Positions 46,223 through 55,580 are shown, counted from the stretch's first letter. The stretch: DNA of 64,000 nucleotides from an uncultured Polaribacter sp. (GCF_947503855.1 NZ_CANNFF010000002.1:186001-250000); one strand, 5' to 3'. Numbers and translations: made by a program. The notes: generated by a model from the letters alone, not told the origin.

Positions 46223-46915
46223 TTAAACTGCCTTAGATGCTTTTGTTAACTCGTCGCTAATAATTAAACCATCTTTTAAACGAACTATTCTTTTGGTCTG
46301 ATCTGCAACTTCTTCTTCGTGCGTAATTACAAAAACAGTCATTCCTTCGTCATTAATATCTTTTAATAAATCCATTACAGAGTCTGTTGTTGTAGAATCT
46401 AATGCTCCTGTAGGTTCATCTGCTAAAACAACTTTAGGTTTGGTTACCAATGCTCTTGCAATGGCCACACGTTGTTTTTGTCCACCAGAGAGTTCGTTAG
46501 GTAAGTGATTTGCCCAATCTTTTAACCCTACTTTTTCTAAATAATCTAAAGCAACCTCTAAACGCTCTTTTCTACTCATCCCCTTGTAATATAGAGGTAA
46601 AGCAACATTTTCTAGAGCTGTTTTGTATGAGATTAAGTTAAAAGATTGAAATACGAACCCTAAGAATTTATTACGTAACAAAGCCGCTTTTTTCTCATTC
46701 ATATCTTTTATCAACTGACCATTTAAGTAGTAGGTTCCTTCATCATGTAAATCTAACAAACCAACAATATTTAGTAAAGTAGATTTTCCAGATCCAGAAG
46801 ACCCCATAATTGATACGAATTCGCCTTCTTTTATGTGTAAATCAATTCCTTTTAATACATGTAAAGAATCTTTTCCAATAGGATAAGATTTGTGTAATTT
46901 TTCTATTTTAATCAT
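46223..46915 (-). CDS. LolD/MacB-type ABC ATPase
   Basis: A 230-residue ATP-binding protein with complete motifs: Walker A GSSGSGKST, signature LSGGQKQRVAIARAL, Walker B VVLADEPTGALD and H-loop VITHEEE. It contrasts with the degenerate ABC protein at 31118-32782. It opens the MacAB-like operon and powers the two permeases downstream. Substrates of such systems in Bacteroidetes include antibiotics, lipids and peptides; none can be chosen here. Confidence 0.93.
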   Translation of the reverse strand: MIKIEKLHKSYPIGKDSLHVLKGIDLHIKEGEFVSIMGSSGSGKSTLLNIVGLLDLHDEGTYYLNGQLIKDMNEKKAALLRNKFLGFVFQSFNLISYKTALENVALPLYYKGMSRKERLEVALDYLEKVGLKDWANHLPNELSGGQKQRVAIARALVTKPKVVLADEPTGALDSTTTDSVMDLLKDINDEGMTVFVITHEEEVADQTKRIVRLKDGLIISDELTKASKAV

Positions 46916-47059
46916 TCGTTGGTTATTTAAAATATAAAAGTATTGAATGCTATTGACTGTACTTATTAATAATATGTTAAAAGCAAATTTTCTCTACAAT
47001 TACAACCATAAGACGTATCAAAATAAAAAATGTTACAAGATTTTTAGAAAAAGTTAAAG

Positions 47060-47067
47060 TATCTTTG
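47060..47067 (+). promoter_or_regulatory. TATCTTTG minus-7 box before the DCC gene
   Basis: TATCTTTG matches TAnnTTTG and predicts a start near 47073, about 20 bases before the ATG at 47093. A clear TTG minus-33 is not seen. Confidence 0.4.
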
Positions 47068-47092
47068 TTAAAATAAATTTTAAAGTGATTAA

Positions 47093-47509
47093 ATGGTTTC
47101 TATTGCTAAAGATAAAAAGGTAATTTTGTTTGATGGAGTTTGTAATTTATGCAATAATTTTGTTACAAAAGTGATTCGTTTTGACAAAAAAAACACATTT
47201 TTATTTGCTGCAATACAGTCTAAATCTGGACAAGAAATTTTAGCTTATTTAAACATTGATACTACAAAAACAGATTCAATAATTTTATATGAACCTGGTG
47301 TTTCTTATGAGATAAAATCTATAGCAGCTTTAAAAATTATGAGTAATTTTGAAGGTTTATGGAAACTAACTCAAATTGGTTGGGTTTTTCCAGAGCTTTT
47401 TAGAAATTACATTTACGATTTTATAGCAAAAAACAGATATCATTGGTTTGGTAAAAAAGACAATTGTATGATACCAACTCTAGAAATAAAAGCAAAATTT
47501 TTAGATTAA
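47093..47509 (+). CDS. DCC-family (DUF393) thiol-disulfide oxidoreductase-like protein
   Basis: A 138-residue protein with the family hallmark DGVCNLCN at residues about 13-20 (D-x-x-C-x-x-C), a thioredoxin-like CxxC site. The C-terminus FGKKDNCMIPTLEIKAKF is also typical. Function is not established; a disulfide-reductase role is inferred from the motif. It overlaps no gene but is directly followed (0-bp gap) by a HAD phosphatase, with which it is co-transcribed. Confidence 0.88.
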   Translation: MVSIAKDKKVILFDGVCNLCNNFVTKVIRFDKKNTFLFAAIQSKSGQEILAYLNIDTTKTDSIILYEPGVSYEIKSIAALKIMSNFEGLWKLTQIGWVFPELFRNYIYDFIAKNRYHWFGKKDNCMIPTLEIKAKFLD

Positions 47510-48166
47510 ATGAATTTTTCCAAAAAAGTAAATTGTATCATATTTGATATGGATGGCGTTATTATCGATTCTGAAGAAATCCACAAAAAAGCGTATTACG
47601 AAACTTACAAGTATTTAGGTGTAAACGTTTCAGAAGATTTATACAAATCATTTACTGGGTCTTCTACCATAAATGCTTTTCAAAGGTTGGTGGCTCATTT
47701 TAATTTAGATAACAATCCAGAGGATTTAGTAATCTATAAAAGAGAAAGATATGTAAACTATTTTGAAAACGACCCAAATTTAAGTTTGGTAAATGGTGTA
47801 GAAGAACTTATAAAACACCTATATAACAAAGGTTACACTTTAATTTTAGCATCTTCTTCTGCAATGATAAATATAGATCGTGTTTTTAACAGATTTAAGC
47901 TAAATTCTTATTTTAAAGGAAAAATTAGTGGCGCAGATTTAGCTAAAAGCAAACCACATCCAGAAATTTTTGAAAAAGCAGCTCTTTTAGCAAAAACACC
48001 CAAAGAAAACTGTATTGTTATAGAAGATTCTGATAATGGTATAAAAGCTGCAAACGATGCTGGTATTTTTGTTTTTGGATACGCAAATATTTTATCTGAA
48101 GGACAAACGCTAGAAAATGCAGATGCAGTTATTCATCATTTTAAAGAAATAAAGGAGTTTTTGTAA
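47510..48166 (+). CDS. HAD-family phosphatase (beta-PGM-like)
   Basis: A 218-residue haloacid dehalogenase-type hydrolase. Motif I is FDMDGVIIDSE, motif II LASSSA, and motif III/IV IVIEDSDNGIKAANDAG. The cap inserted after motif I is the small helical type used by beta-phosphoglucomutase and sugar-phosphate phosphatases. It immediately follows the DCC gene. The substrate is likely a phosphorylated sugar, but this is by family only. Confidence 0.9.
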   Translation: MNFSKKVNCIIFDMDGVIIDSEEIHKKAYYETYKYLGVNVSEDLYKSFTGSSTINAFQRLVAHFNLDNNPEDLVIYKRERYVNYFENDPNLSLVNGVEELIKHLYNKGYTLILASSSAMINIDRVFNRFKLNSYFKGKISGADLAKSKPHPEIFEKAALLAKTPKENCIVIEDSDNGIKAANDAGIFVFGYANILSEGQTLENADAVIHHFKEIKEFL

Positions 48167-48305
48167 ATAGATTGTTTAAAAATCAACAAGAATTAAAAGC
48201 CTTTATTGTAGAATCAATAAAAATAGTAAAGAAGTTTTTAGACATAGAAATATTGCATTTATTATTCAGATATTTGCATAAACAGTTACTTTTTAATAGT
48301 AAATA

Positions 48306-51218
48306 ATGATTGATACTAGGCCTTTACAAAACTTACATAAATCACTTTCTGGTGATGTTTTATTTGATGATTTACACAAAACATTATATGCCACAGATGC
48401 TTCTGTTTATCGTAAAATACCTTTAGCAGTTGCTTTTCCTAAAGATGAAAAAGATATCAAAATTTTAATCGATTTTGCTACTAAAAATAACATTACTTTA
48501 ATACCAAGAACTGCAGGTACATCTTTAGCAGGCCAATGTGTAGGAGATGGTATTGTAGTTGATGTTTCTAAGCATTTTACTCAAATTATTCATTTTAATG
48601 AGCAAAACAAAACCATTAAATTACAACCAGGAATTGTAAGAGATTCTTTAAACGTTTATTTAAAACCTTTTGGGTTGTTTTTTGGTCCTAACACATCAAC
48701 ATCTAACAGATGTATGATTGGTGGTATGGTGGGTAACAATTCTTCTGGAAGTACCTCTATAAGATATGGTGTTACTCGTGATAAAGTATTGGCTATAGAT
48801 GCTATTTTAAGTGATGGTTCTTCAGCTACTTTTAAAGAAATTACATCAGAAGAATTCATCAACAAAACCAAAGAAAATAGTTTAGAAGGACAGATTTATC
48901 AATCCATTTATAAGGAATTGAATTCAGCATCTGTACAACAAGGAATTAAAAAGGAATTCCCTAAAGAAACCATTCATAGAAGATGTACTGGTTATGCTGT
49001 AGATGAGTTTTTAAAATCAGATTTGTTTGGAGGCACAGAACCTACGATAAATGTTGCTAAATTATTAGCAGGAAGTGAAGGAACTCTAGCTTTTTCGACA
49101 GCAATTACTTTACAGCTAGATACAATTCCACCGAAAGAAAGCATCATGGTTTGCTCTCATTTTAAAAGCATTAACGAGAGTTTAAAAGCCACATTAACAT
49201 CCATGAATCATAATTTATACAATTGTGAATTGATGGATAAAACCATTTTAGATTGTACTAAGAACAATCGCGAATTGGCAAAAAACCGTTTCTTTTTACA
49301 AGGAGATCCAGAAGCTGTTTTAATGTTAGAAGTTGCTGCAGATACTTTACCAGAAGCAGAACTTTTAGCAAATAAATTAATAAAAGATTTAGAAAAAAAC
49401 AATTTTGGGTATCATCACCCAAAAGTATATGGATTAGATATTGCTAAAGTGCATTATTTACGAAAAGCTGGTTTGGGTGCTTTAGGGAATATGGTGGGAG
49501 ATATGAAAGCTGTGGCTTGTATCGAAGATACTGCTGTTGCACTAGAAGATTTGCCAAATTATATAGAAGAGTTTACCAAAATTATGGCAAAATACAAGCA
49601 AAATGCTGTGTATTATGCGCATGCAGGTGCTGGAGAATTGCATTTACGTCCTATTTTGAATTTAAAAAAATCTGAAGACGTCGTGTTGTTTCGAAAAATA
49701 ACCACAGAAACTGCTAAATTGGTAAAAAAATACCAAGGTTCTTTTTCTGGTGAACATGGAGATGGAATTGTACGTGCAGAGTTTATTCCGTTAATGATTG
49801 GTGAAAACAATTATCAATTATTAAGAAGAATTAAAAAAGCATTTGATAAAAATAACATATTTAATAAAGGAAAAATTACCGATGCTTTTCCAATGGATAA
49901 AAGTTTGCGTTATGAAATTGACAGAACTGAACCTGAAATTGAAACCATTCAAGATTTTTCTGATAGTGAAGGCATTATAAAATTAGCCGAAAAGTGTAAT
50001 GGTTCTGGAGACTGTAGAAAGCCTGTAGAAGCGGGTGGCACTTTATGCCCAAGTTATAGAGCTACTAAAGATGAAAAAGATACAACTCGTGCAAGAGCTA
50101 ATATGTTACGTGAGGTTTTAACCAACAACACTGCTGCAAACAAATTTGATTCTAAAGAATTAAAAAAGGTTTTAGACCTTTGTTTAAGTTGCAAAGCTTG
50201 TGCTTCTGAATGCCCAAGCAATGTAGATATTGCTACTATGAAAGCTGAGTTTTTGTATCAATATCAAGAAACAAATGGTTATTCTTTTAGAAATAAATTA
50301 TTTGCAAACAATGCCAAACTAAACAAATTAGGGAGCCTCACACCTACTTTAGCCAACGTGGTTTTAAATACTAAAATTGCAAAATCTGCTATGGGAGTTG
50401 CTGTTGAAAGAAGCGTTCCTAAATTGGCTAAAAAAACATTAAATAGTTGGTATAAAAAACATAAAATTGTTGAAAAGAACACAAAACAACCTAAAAAAGA
50501 AATCTATCTTTTTAACGATGAATTTACCAACTTTTACGATGTAGAAATTGGTAAAGACGCAGTTTATTTGTTAGAAAAATTAGGATATAGCGTTACTATT
50601 ATCAATCACGAAGAAAGTGCAAGAAGTTATATCTCTAAAGGGTTTTTAAAAGAAGCCAAAGCTGTTTGCAATAAAAATATTGCTATTTTTAAAGATATCA
50701 TATCTAAAGAAAATCCGTTAATAGGTGTAGAACCTTCTGCAATATTAACTTTTAGAGACGAATACATCAGATTAGCAGATGATAAAAAATCCGCTTCAAC
50801 AATAGCAAAAAACACCTTTACTTTTGAAGAGTTTTTGGCTAACGAAATAGAAGAAGGAACTATTAGCAAAGACCGTTTTACAAAAGAATCTAAGGCTATT
50901 AAAATTCACGGACATTGTCATCAAAAAGCATTATCAAGTACAAATGCTAGTTTTCAAATTTTAAATTTACCAGAAAATTATACAGTAACCATATTAAATA
51001 CAGGTTGTTGTGGTATGGCTGGTTCTTTTGGTTATGAAAAAGAACATTATAAAGTAAGCATGCAAGTTGGTGAAGATACGTTATTCCCTAAAGTAAGAAA
51101 TTGTAGTGCTGATACAGAAATTGCTGCTGCTGGAACTAGTTGTCGTCATCAAATTTTTGATGGTACAAAACGTACTGCAAAGCACCCAATTACTCTTTTA
51201 AAAGAAGCTTTATTATAA
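48306..51218 (+). CDS. YdiJ-like FAD-binding and iron-sulfur D-2-hydroxyacid dehydrogenase
   Basis: A 970-residue fusion. The N-terminal FAD_binding_4 domain (about 30-260; TLIPRTAGTSLAGQCVGDG) and FAD-oxidase C domain (about 280-540) are followed by a ferredoxin-type region (about 555-660; CNGSGDCRKP and CLSCKACASECPSN). A C-terminal CCG domain (HGHCHQKALSS and NTGCCGMAGSFGYEKEHY) ends the protein. E. coli YdiJ (about 1,018 residues) has the same order and oxidises D-2-hydroxyglutarate. This is likely a respiratory D-2-hydroxyacid dehydrogenase; the substrate is inferred. It ends 4 bp before an aldo/keto reductase gene. Confidence 0.9.
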   Translation: MIDTRPLQNLHKSLSGDVLFDDLHKTLYATDASVYRKIPLAVAFPKDEKDIKILIDFATKNNITLIPRTAGTSLAGQCVGDGIVVDVSKHFTQIIHFNEQNKTIKLQPGIVRDSLNVYLKPFGLFFGPNTSTSNRCMIGGMVGNNSSGSTSIRYGVTRDKVLAIDAILSDGSSATFKEITSEEFINKTKENSLEGQIYQSIYKELNSASVQQGIKKEFPKETIHRRCTGYAVDEFLKSDLFGGTEPTINVAKLLAGSEGTLAFSTAITLQLDTIPPKESIMVCSHFKSINESLKATLTSMNHNLYNCELMDKTILDCTKNNRELAKNRFFLQGDPEAVLMLEVAADTLPEAELLANKLIKDLEKNNFGYHHPKVYGLDIAKVHYLRKAGLGALGNMVGDMKAVACIEDTAVALEDLPNYIEEFTKIMAKYKQNAVYYAHAGAGELHLRPILNLKKSEDVVLFRKITTETAKLVKKYQGSFSGEHGDGIVRAEFIPLMIGENNYQLLRRIKKAFDKNNIFNKGKITDAFPMDKSLRYEIDRTEPEIETIQDFSDSEGIIKLAEKCNGSGDCRKPVEAGGTLCPSYRATKDEKDTTRARANMLREVLTNNTAANKFDSKELKKVLDLCLSCKACASECPSNVDIATMKAEFLYQYQETNGYSFRNKLFANNAKLNKLGSLTPTLANVVLNTKIAKSAMGVAVERSVPKLAKKTLNSWYKKHKIVEKNTKQPKKEIYLFNDEFTNFYDVEIGKDAVYLLEKLGYSVTIINHEESARSYISKGFLKEAKAVCNKNIAIFKDIISKENPLIGVEPSAILTFRDEYIRLADDKKSASTIAKNTFTFEEFLANEIEEGTISKDRFTKESKAIKIHGHCHQKALSSTNASFQILNLPENYTVTILNTGCCGMAGSFGYEKEHYKVSMQVGEDTLFPKVRNCSADTEIAAAGTSCRHQIFDGTKRTAKHPITLLKEALL

Positions 51219-51222
51219 AATT

Positions 51223-52224
51223 ATGAGTAAAAAAAAGAACTATATAGCTGATGAAAATCGCTATGAAAAAATAAAATATAGAAGATCAGGTAATAGTGGT
51301 TTATTGTTACCGGAACTTTCTCTTGGCTTATGGCATAACTTTGGTGATAATGATGATTTTAAAAACGCTAGAAACCTTTTAAAATGTGCCTTTGATAACG
51401 GAATTACACATTTTGACTTGGCCAATAATTATGGACCACCTCCTGGTTCTGCCGAAAAAAACTTTGGTAAAATTTTAAAAAAGGATTTTAAACCTTACAG
51501 AGATGAATTGATTATTTCTTCGAAAGCAGGCTATGGTATGTGGCCTGGACCTTATGGAGATTTAGGCTCGAAGAAGTTTTTAGTGGCAAGTTTAGACCAG
51601 AGTTTACAAAGAATGGGACTAGATTATGTAGATATTTTTTACCACCACAGACCCGATTATGATACGCCTTTAGAGGAAACAATGGGAGCTTTAGATTTGA
51701 TTGTAAGACAAGGGAAAGCTTTATATGTTGGGATTTCTAATTATCAACCAGAAAGAGCTGCTAAGGCTTTTAAAATTTTAAAAGAATTAGGAACTCCTTG
51801 TATCATTCATCAACCTAGATATAATCTATTTGATCGATGGATTGAAGATGGTTTGTTGGATTTATTAGACAATTCTGGAGTTGGAGCAATTTGTTTTTCT
51901 CCTTTGGCACAAGGCATGCTTACTAATAAGTACATTAATGGATTGCCACAAGATTCTAGAGCAGTAAAAGAAAGTCCTTTTTTAAATACAAGTCAAGTTT
52001 TAGAACATTTACCAAAAATTAAAGCGCTAAACGAAATTGCTAAAAATAGAAATCAGAATTTAGCACAAATGGCTATTTCTTGGATTTTAAAAGATGATAG
52101 AATTACTTCAGTCTTAATTGGTGCCAGTAAAACAGACCAAATTATAGACAGTTTAAAAGCTACAGAAAACACCTCTTTTTCTGATGATGAACTAAATAAT
52201 ATTAATGCCGTTTTAAAAGAATAA
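51223..52224 (+). CDS. Aldo/keto reductase (GAP-reductase/YghZ-like)
   Basis: A 333-residue NADPH-dependent reductase. Catalytic residues are visible as Asp and Tyr in FDLANNYGPPPGSAE, Lys in SSKAGYGMWPGPYG, and His in YHHRPDYD. The C-terminal IGASKTDQIID is the NADP-binding loop. The GPPPGSAE and MWPGPYG motifs place it in the YghZ (L-glyceraldehyde-3-phosphate reductase) clade. It follows the YdiJ-like gene by 4 bp, so both are probably co-expressed. The physiological substrate is not certain. Confidence 0.9.
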   Translation: MSKKKNYIADENRYEKIKYRRSGNSGLLLPELSLGLWHNFGDNDDFKNARNLLKCAFDNGITHFDLANNYGPPPGSAEKNFGKILKKDFKPYRDELIISSKAGYGMWPGPYGDLGSKKFLVASLDQSLQRMGLDYVDIFYHHRPDYDTPLEETMGALDLIVRQGKALYVGISNYQPERAAKAFKILKELGTPCIIHQPRYNLFDRWIEDGLLDLLDNSGVGAICFSPLAQGMLTNKYINGLPQDSRAVKESPFLNTSQVLEHLPKIKALNEIAKNRNQNLAQMAISWILKDDRITSVLIGASKTDQIIDSLKATENTSFSDDELNNINAVLKE

Positions 52225-52235
52225 ATGAAACAATT

Positions 52236-53084
52236 TTAAGAACTCCAAAATTCTCTCTTTTTATTCAATTCTTCTTCTTGATTTAAGTATTCTTCTGCTT
52301 CTTTTGGAGATAATACTTTTAAAAAAGAAGGATGCTGCTCGATAGCATATTCTATTTTTGTAACTATATCTGAAATTTCTTCATTCTCGTAATCAATTTC
52401 TAAAGGTTCTTTAATAACCATAGATTGTAATACGTTTCTTTTTTTTATTACCAATCCTTTTTTATCAAAAGAACGTCTAAAACCATCTATCACAATAGGT
52501 ACAACAACTGGTTTACAAGTTTTTATAATATGTGCTGTTCCTCTTCTAATTGGTTTAAATGGCGTAGTTGTACCTTGTGGAAAAGTAATTACCCAACCAT
52601 CTTTTATGGCTTTTTGAATGTTGGAAATATCAGAATTTTTAACCTGTCTGTTTACGTTTTTACCTGCGCTTCTCCAAGTTCTATCAATAGAAACAGAACC
52701 TGCGTAAGCAAACAGTTTTGGTAATAAACCAGCACGCATTGTTTCTCCAGCAGCCACAAAATAAATGTTTAATTTCGGATTCCAGATATAACCTATATTT
52801 TTAATCGTATCATCTCTACCTTTTAAAGATGCATTAAACACATGAAACATAGCTGCTACATCTGCAAAATAGGTTTGATGATTAGAAATAAATAATACAT
52901 TTTTTTCTGGTAAATTTCTTAAAATTTCAGAACCCTCTATTTGTAAGTTGTTAAATTTACGATAACGTCCGTGAGAAATTAATCCAAAAATTCTAATAAT
53001 CCATTTTTTTAAAAATAAATAATGACCAAATGGATTTTTTTTTAATAATGGCATCTTTGTTAGATAATACTTAGTTAACAACAA
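52236..53084 (-). CDS. PlsC-like acyltransferase with altered motifs
   Basis: A 282-residue glycerolipid acyltransferase-like protein. In place of the usual H-x4-D motif it has NHQTYFAD (H-x5-D), and the FPEGT motif reads FPQGTTT. The rest (GSVSIDRTWRSAGKNV and VVPIVIDGFRR) follows PlsC order. It may use a non-standard acyl acceptor or have a shifted catalytic geometry. It is membrane-associated by family. It is 17 bp downstream of the Nudix gene, so the two probably share a transcript. Confidence 0.85.
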   Translation of the reverse strand: MLLTKYYLTKMPLLKKNPFGHYLFLKKWIIRIFGLISHGRYRKFNNLQIEGSEILRNLPEKNVLFISNHQTYFADVAAMFHVFNASLKGRDDTIKNIGYIWNPKLNIYFVAAGETMRAGLLPKLFAYAGSVSIDRTWRSAGKNVNRQVKNSDISNIQKAIKDGWVITFPQGTTTPFKPIRRGTAHIIKTCKPVVVPIVIDGFRRSFDKKGLVIKKRNVLQSMVIKEPLEIDYENEEISDIVTKIEYAIEQHPSFLKVLSPKEAEEYLNQEEELNKKREFWSS

Positions 53085-53101
53085 ATTTACAAAACAAAAT
53101 G

Positions 53102-53737
53102 TTAAAATGAAGAATTAAAGAGTTGTTTAATTTCTGATAACATCATAGCAGTAGCACCCCAAACTATGTAATTATTTAATTTAAAGCAAGGTGTATTAAC
53201 TTTACCCATATAGGATGTTGTTAATAGTTTTGTTGTTATTGAATTATCATTTAATAAATCTTTTAACAAAACCTCTATTGTTTGCTCTACTTCGTAATTT
53301 TTTTTAAAAATGGGTTTTTGATTTACAAATCCTATAAAAGGTGTAGCCAAAAAATTACTTGGCGGTATAAAAACAGAGGTTAACTCTCTAACAATTTCTA
53401 TTTCTGATGCTATTACCCCTACTTCTTCATAAGCTTCTCTTAAGGCTGTTGATTGTAAATTTACATCTGTTTTATCTATTTTACCTCCTGGAAAACTAAT
53501 TTGTGCAGAGTGTGTACCTTTATAGGTAGCTCTTTCTATTAATAAAAAAGTAGTTTGGTTATTTTTGTTAGGATAAAAGAGAGCTAAAACAGCGGCTTTT
53601 TTAGGATTACTTAGTCTAATTTTATTGGCATCGTAGCGTTTTCTTAATCCTGGTGCTAATTTAAACTGCGCTTCTAAACCCCCTAACTTTTCTGTTTTTA
53701 AACTATTTAAATTGCTTTTAAAAGTGTCAAATTTCAA
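53102..53737 (-). CDS. Nudix hydrolase, CoA pyrophosphatase-like
   Basis: A 211-residue Nudix protein. The box is recognisable as FPGGKIDKTD, then STALREAYEEVGV with the metal-binding REAYEEVG. The preceding HSAQISFPGGK segment and LFYPNKN-type start match CoA pyrophosphatase (CoAse). It hydrolyses CoA or NADH-type pyrophosphates in the cytoplasm. It is upstream of the PlsC-like gene on the same strand. Confidence 0.88.
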   Translation of the reverse strand: MKFDTFKSNLNSLKTEKLGGLEAQFKLAPGLRKRYDANKIRLSNPKKAAVLALFYPNKNNQTTFLLIERATYKGTHSAQISFPGGKIDKTDVNLQSTALREAYEEVGVIASEIEIVRELTSVFIPPSNFLATPFIGFVNQKPIFKKNYEVEQTIEVLLKDLLNDNSITTKLLTTSYMGKVNTPCFKLNNYIVWGATAMMLSEIKQLFNSSF

Positions 53738-53930
53738 ACTGTTTTCTCTATTTTAAGCTAATTTATATATTTCTATTTTAGTGTAGCAATTTTTGATAAG
53801 AAATTTGAACATGATATGTGTTATGGAAACTAAATAAAAAAGCGATTAGTAATGCTTTCGATACCATTGAATTTATTGCTACGTAATTAACAAACTTAAA
53901 AATGAAAAATTTATTGAAGTTGATTGATTG

Positions 53931-54003
53931 CGTTAGGGATTGAAGCATTTGTTTGAGCTCTTTTTTCTTATTTAGAAAAAAAGCGAGTGCTGAAAGCCCG
54001 TTA
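53931..54003. repeat. Dispersed stem-loop repeat, copy C
   Basis: It starts CGTTAGGGATTGAAGCATTTG and ends GCGAGTGCTGAAAGCCCGTTA. The ends are shared with copy B and most of the length with the reversed copy A. The inner T-run and A-run form a hairpin. It lies between the 5' end of the Nudix gene and the 3' end of the DUF6787-like gene. Confidence 0.65.
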
Positions 54004-54017
54004 AAACGCCCAAAAAA

Positions 54018-54329
54018 TTAATCTTCTTTTTTAAATAAAAAACCAAAACCTAATCTGCTTAAAAACTTTTTTTCAAACGCCCAGAAAAATTTAAATTGCC
54101 CAAACAACCAACCTACAATGGGTAAGGTTAATTGATAAATTGGAAAAATTAATAAAATCCTTAAAGGCCAGTAGATAAAACCAGATACTGTGTCTGGATT
54201 TAAACCGATAAAATTTGTTAAGGGTTTTGCTACCCAAGCCGCAAAAGAGCCGTTTATTGAAAAAACGATAAAAATAGCTGCTAAACTCCAATTACTTTCA
54301 ATATTCCACCTCTGTTTTAATTTTCCCAT
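54018..54329 (-). CDS. Small membrane protein (DUF6787-like)
   Basis: A 103-residue protein with two predicted membrane helices (about 17-38 and 58-77) and the conserved-looking ends KLKQRWNIESNW and FGQFKFFWAFEKKFLSRLG. I recall it as a flavobacterial DUF (DUF6787) without function. It follows lgt by 4 bp on the same strand, so it is probably co-transcribed with lgt and yidD, which deal with membrane proteins. Confidence 0.75.
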   Translation of the reverse strand: MGKLKQRWNIESNWSLAAIFIVFSINGSFAAWVAKPLTNFIGLNPDTVSGFIYWPLRILLIFPIYQLTLPIVGWLFGQFKFFWAFEKKFLSRLGFGFLFKKED

Positions 54330-54333
54330 ATAA

Positions 54334-55170
54334 TTAAGCTTCTTTATTTTTAGTTTTACGTAACATTAACCAAATACCTATTAATACAAGTGGAATACTT
54401 AAAACTTGCCCAGTATTTAACGGACTAAAAAACCACTCTTCTCCTCTTTTTTGTACCTGCGGCTCTTTTAAAAATTCGATTACGAAACGTAATGACCATA
54501 AAACAACCATAAACAAACCAAATAAATAACCTGTTAGTTCTTTTTTGTTGGTTTTCCAATACAAGTACCACATTACAAAAAATAAAGCTAAATAACTAAA
54601 TGCTTCGTATAATTGTGTTGGATGTCTGGGTACAGTTTCTCCAGCTGCTTTAAAAATTACCCCAAAATTAGAACCTGTTTCTTTCCCGTAAATTTCTGAA
54701 TTGAAAAAGTTTCCAAAACGGATGAAAAACCCAGCCAAAGCTACCATAATTGCCAATCTATCTAAAATAAATAACCAAGGTTGTTGTAAATGTTTCTTAG
54801 CATAAAAATACATAGCAATTGGAATTCCAATAGCTGCGCCATGGCTTGCAAAACCTGTAAAGCCAGTAAATCTCCAACCTTCTGCAGATTTTTTAAAGGG
54901 TAAAAATATTTCTAACAAATTATGCTGATAATAATTCCAACTATAAAAAAATACATCTCCTAAACGCATACCTATTAGCATAGAAACAAAAACATACATA
55001 AATAATGGGTCCATTTTTTCTGTAGGAATTTTGTCTTCTATATAGATTTTTTTCATGAGTCTTAAACCTAATAAAAAAGCAGTTACAAACATTAAACTGT
55101 ACCAACGTATGGTAAAAAAACCTAAATCTATTCCTATGGATGGATCCCAATTGATTGCTATAAAACTCAT
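54334..55170 (-). CDS. lgt: Prolipoprotein diacylglyceryl transferase
   Basis: A protein of about 278 residues with seven predicted membrane helices. The Lgt signature is visible as RFGNFFNSEIYGKET, with GFASHGAA upstream and PRHPTQLYEA downstream. Lgt transfers diacylglycerol from phosphatidylglycerol to the lipobox cysteine, the first step in lipoprotein maturation. An ATG 22 codons upstream would add a hydrophilic leader; the ATG at 55170 (SFIAINWDPSIG) fits the family N-terminus better. It follows yidD on the same strand. Confidence 0.92.
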   Translation of the reverse strand: MSFIAINWDPSIGIDLGFFTIRWYSLMFVTAFLLGLRLMKKIYIEDKIPTEKMDPLFMYVFVSMLIGMRLGDVFFYSWNYYQHNLLEIFLPFKKSAEGWRFTGFTGFASHGAAIGIPIAMYFYAKKHLQQPWLFILDRLAIMVALAGFFIRFGNFFNSEIYGKETGSNFGVIFKAAGETVPRHPTQLYEAFSYLALFFVMWYLYWKTNKKELTGYLFGLFMVVLWSLRFVIEFLKEPQVQKRGEEWFFSPLNTGQVLSIPLVLIGIWLMLRKTKNKEA

Positions 55171-55248
55171 ATTTACTATTTTTATTATTGTTATATCTTG
55201 TGATTTTTTAATTTCAATAATTACTAAAACTGACAATTTTATTTTTTT

Positions 55249-55527
55249 CTACTCTTTTTTTATTTTTTCAGGAACAGGGTCGTAACCACTGCCTCCCCAA
55301 GGATGACAACTAAAAATTCGTTTTAAAGCTAACCAACCACCAGAAAATAAACCGTATTTTTGCAATGCTTCTATGGTGTAATGTGAACATGTGGGACTGT
55401 ATCTACAGGTTGCTGGTGTAAACGGTGATATAGCTGTCTGGTAAAAACGAACTAATAAAATAAGGAAGCCCCCTAACCCCCAAAGGGGGAATTTGCCACT
55501 TGTTTTTTTAGTTGTTTTATTTTTCAT
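55249..55527 (-). CDS. yidD: YidD membrane-protein insertion efficiency factor
   Basis: A 92-residue YidD. The conserved core is [19 protein letters not shown] with [12 protein letters not shown], and the hydrophobic helix precedes it. The N-terminal [15 protein letters not shown] is encoded within an in-frame CCCCCTTTGGGGGTTAGGGGG repeat, unlike a normal YidD start. YidD assists YidC/Sec insertion of membrane proteins. The product is likely still functional because the core is intact. It lies just upstream of lgt on the minus strand. Confidence 0.87.
   Translation of the reverse strand: MKNKTTKKTSGKFPLWGLGGFLILLVRFYQTAISPFTPATCRYSPTCSHYTIEALQKYGLFSGGWLALKRIFSCHPWGGSGYDPVPEKIKKE
55467..55492. 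repeat. Palindromic CCCCCTTTGGGGG repeat inside yidD
   Basis: On the minus strand the repeat reads CCCCCTTTGGGGGTTAGGGGG. It is the same architecture as the CCTTCCCTTTGGGAAGG repeat at cysS and in recG, with different stem bases. It is in frame and encodes FPLWGLGG, part of the YidD N-terminus. Confidence 0.7.
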
Positions 55528-55580
55528 TGGTGTAAAAACTTTTCTTTTTAAAGTTTTTTTTGGTTTTCAGTTTGATTGGA

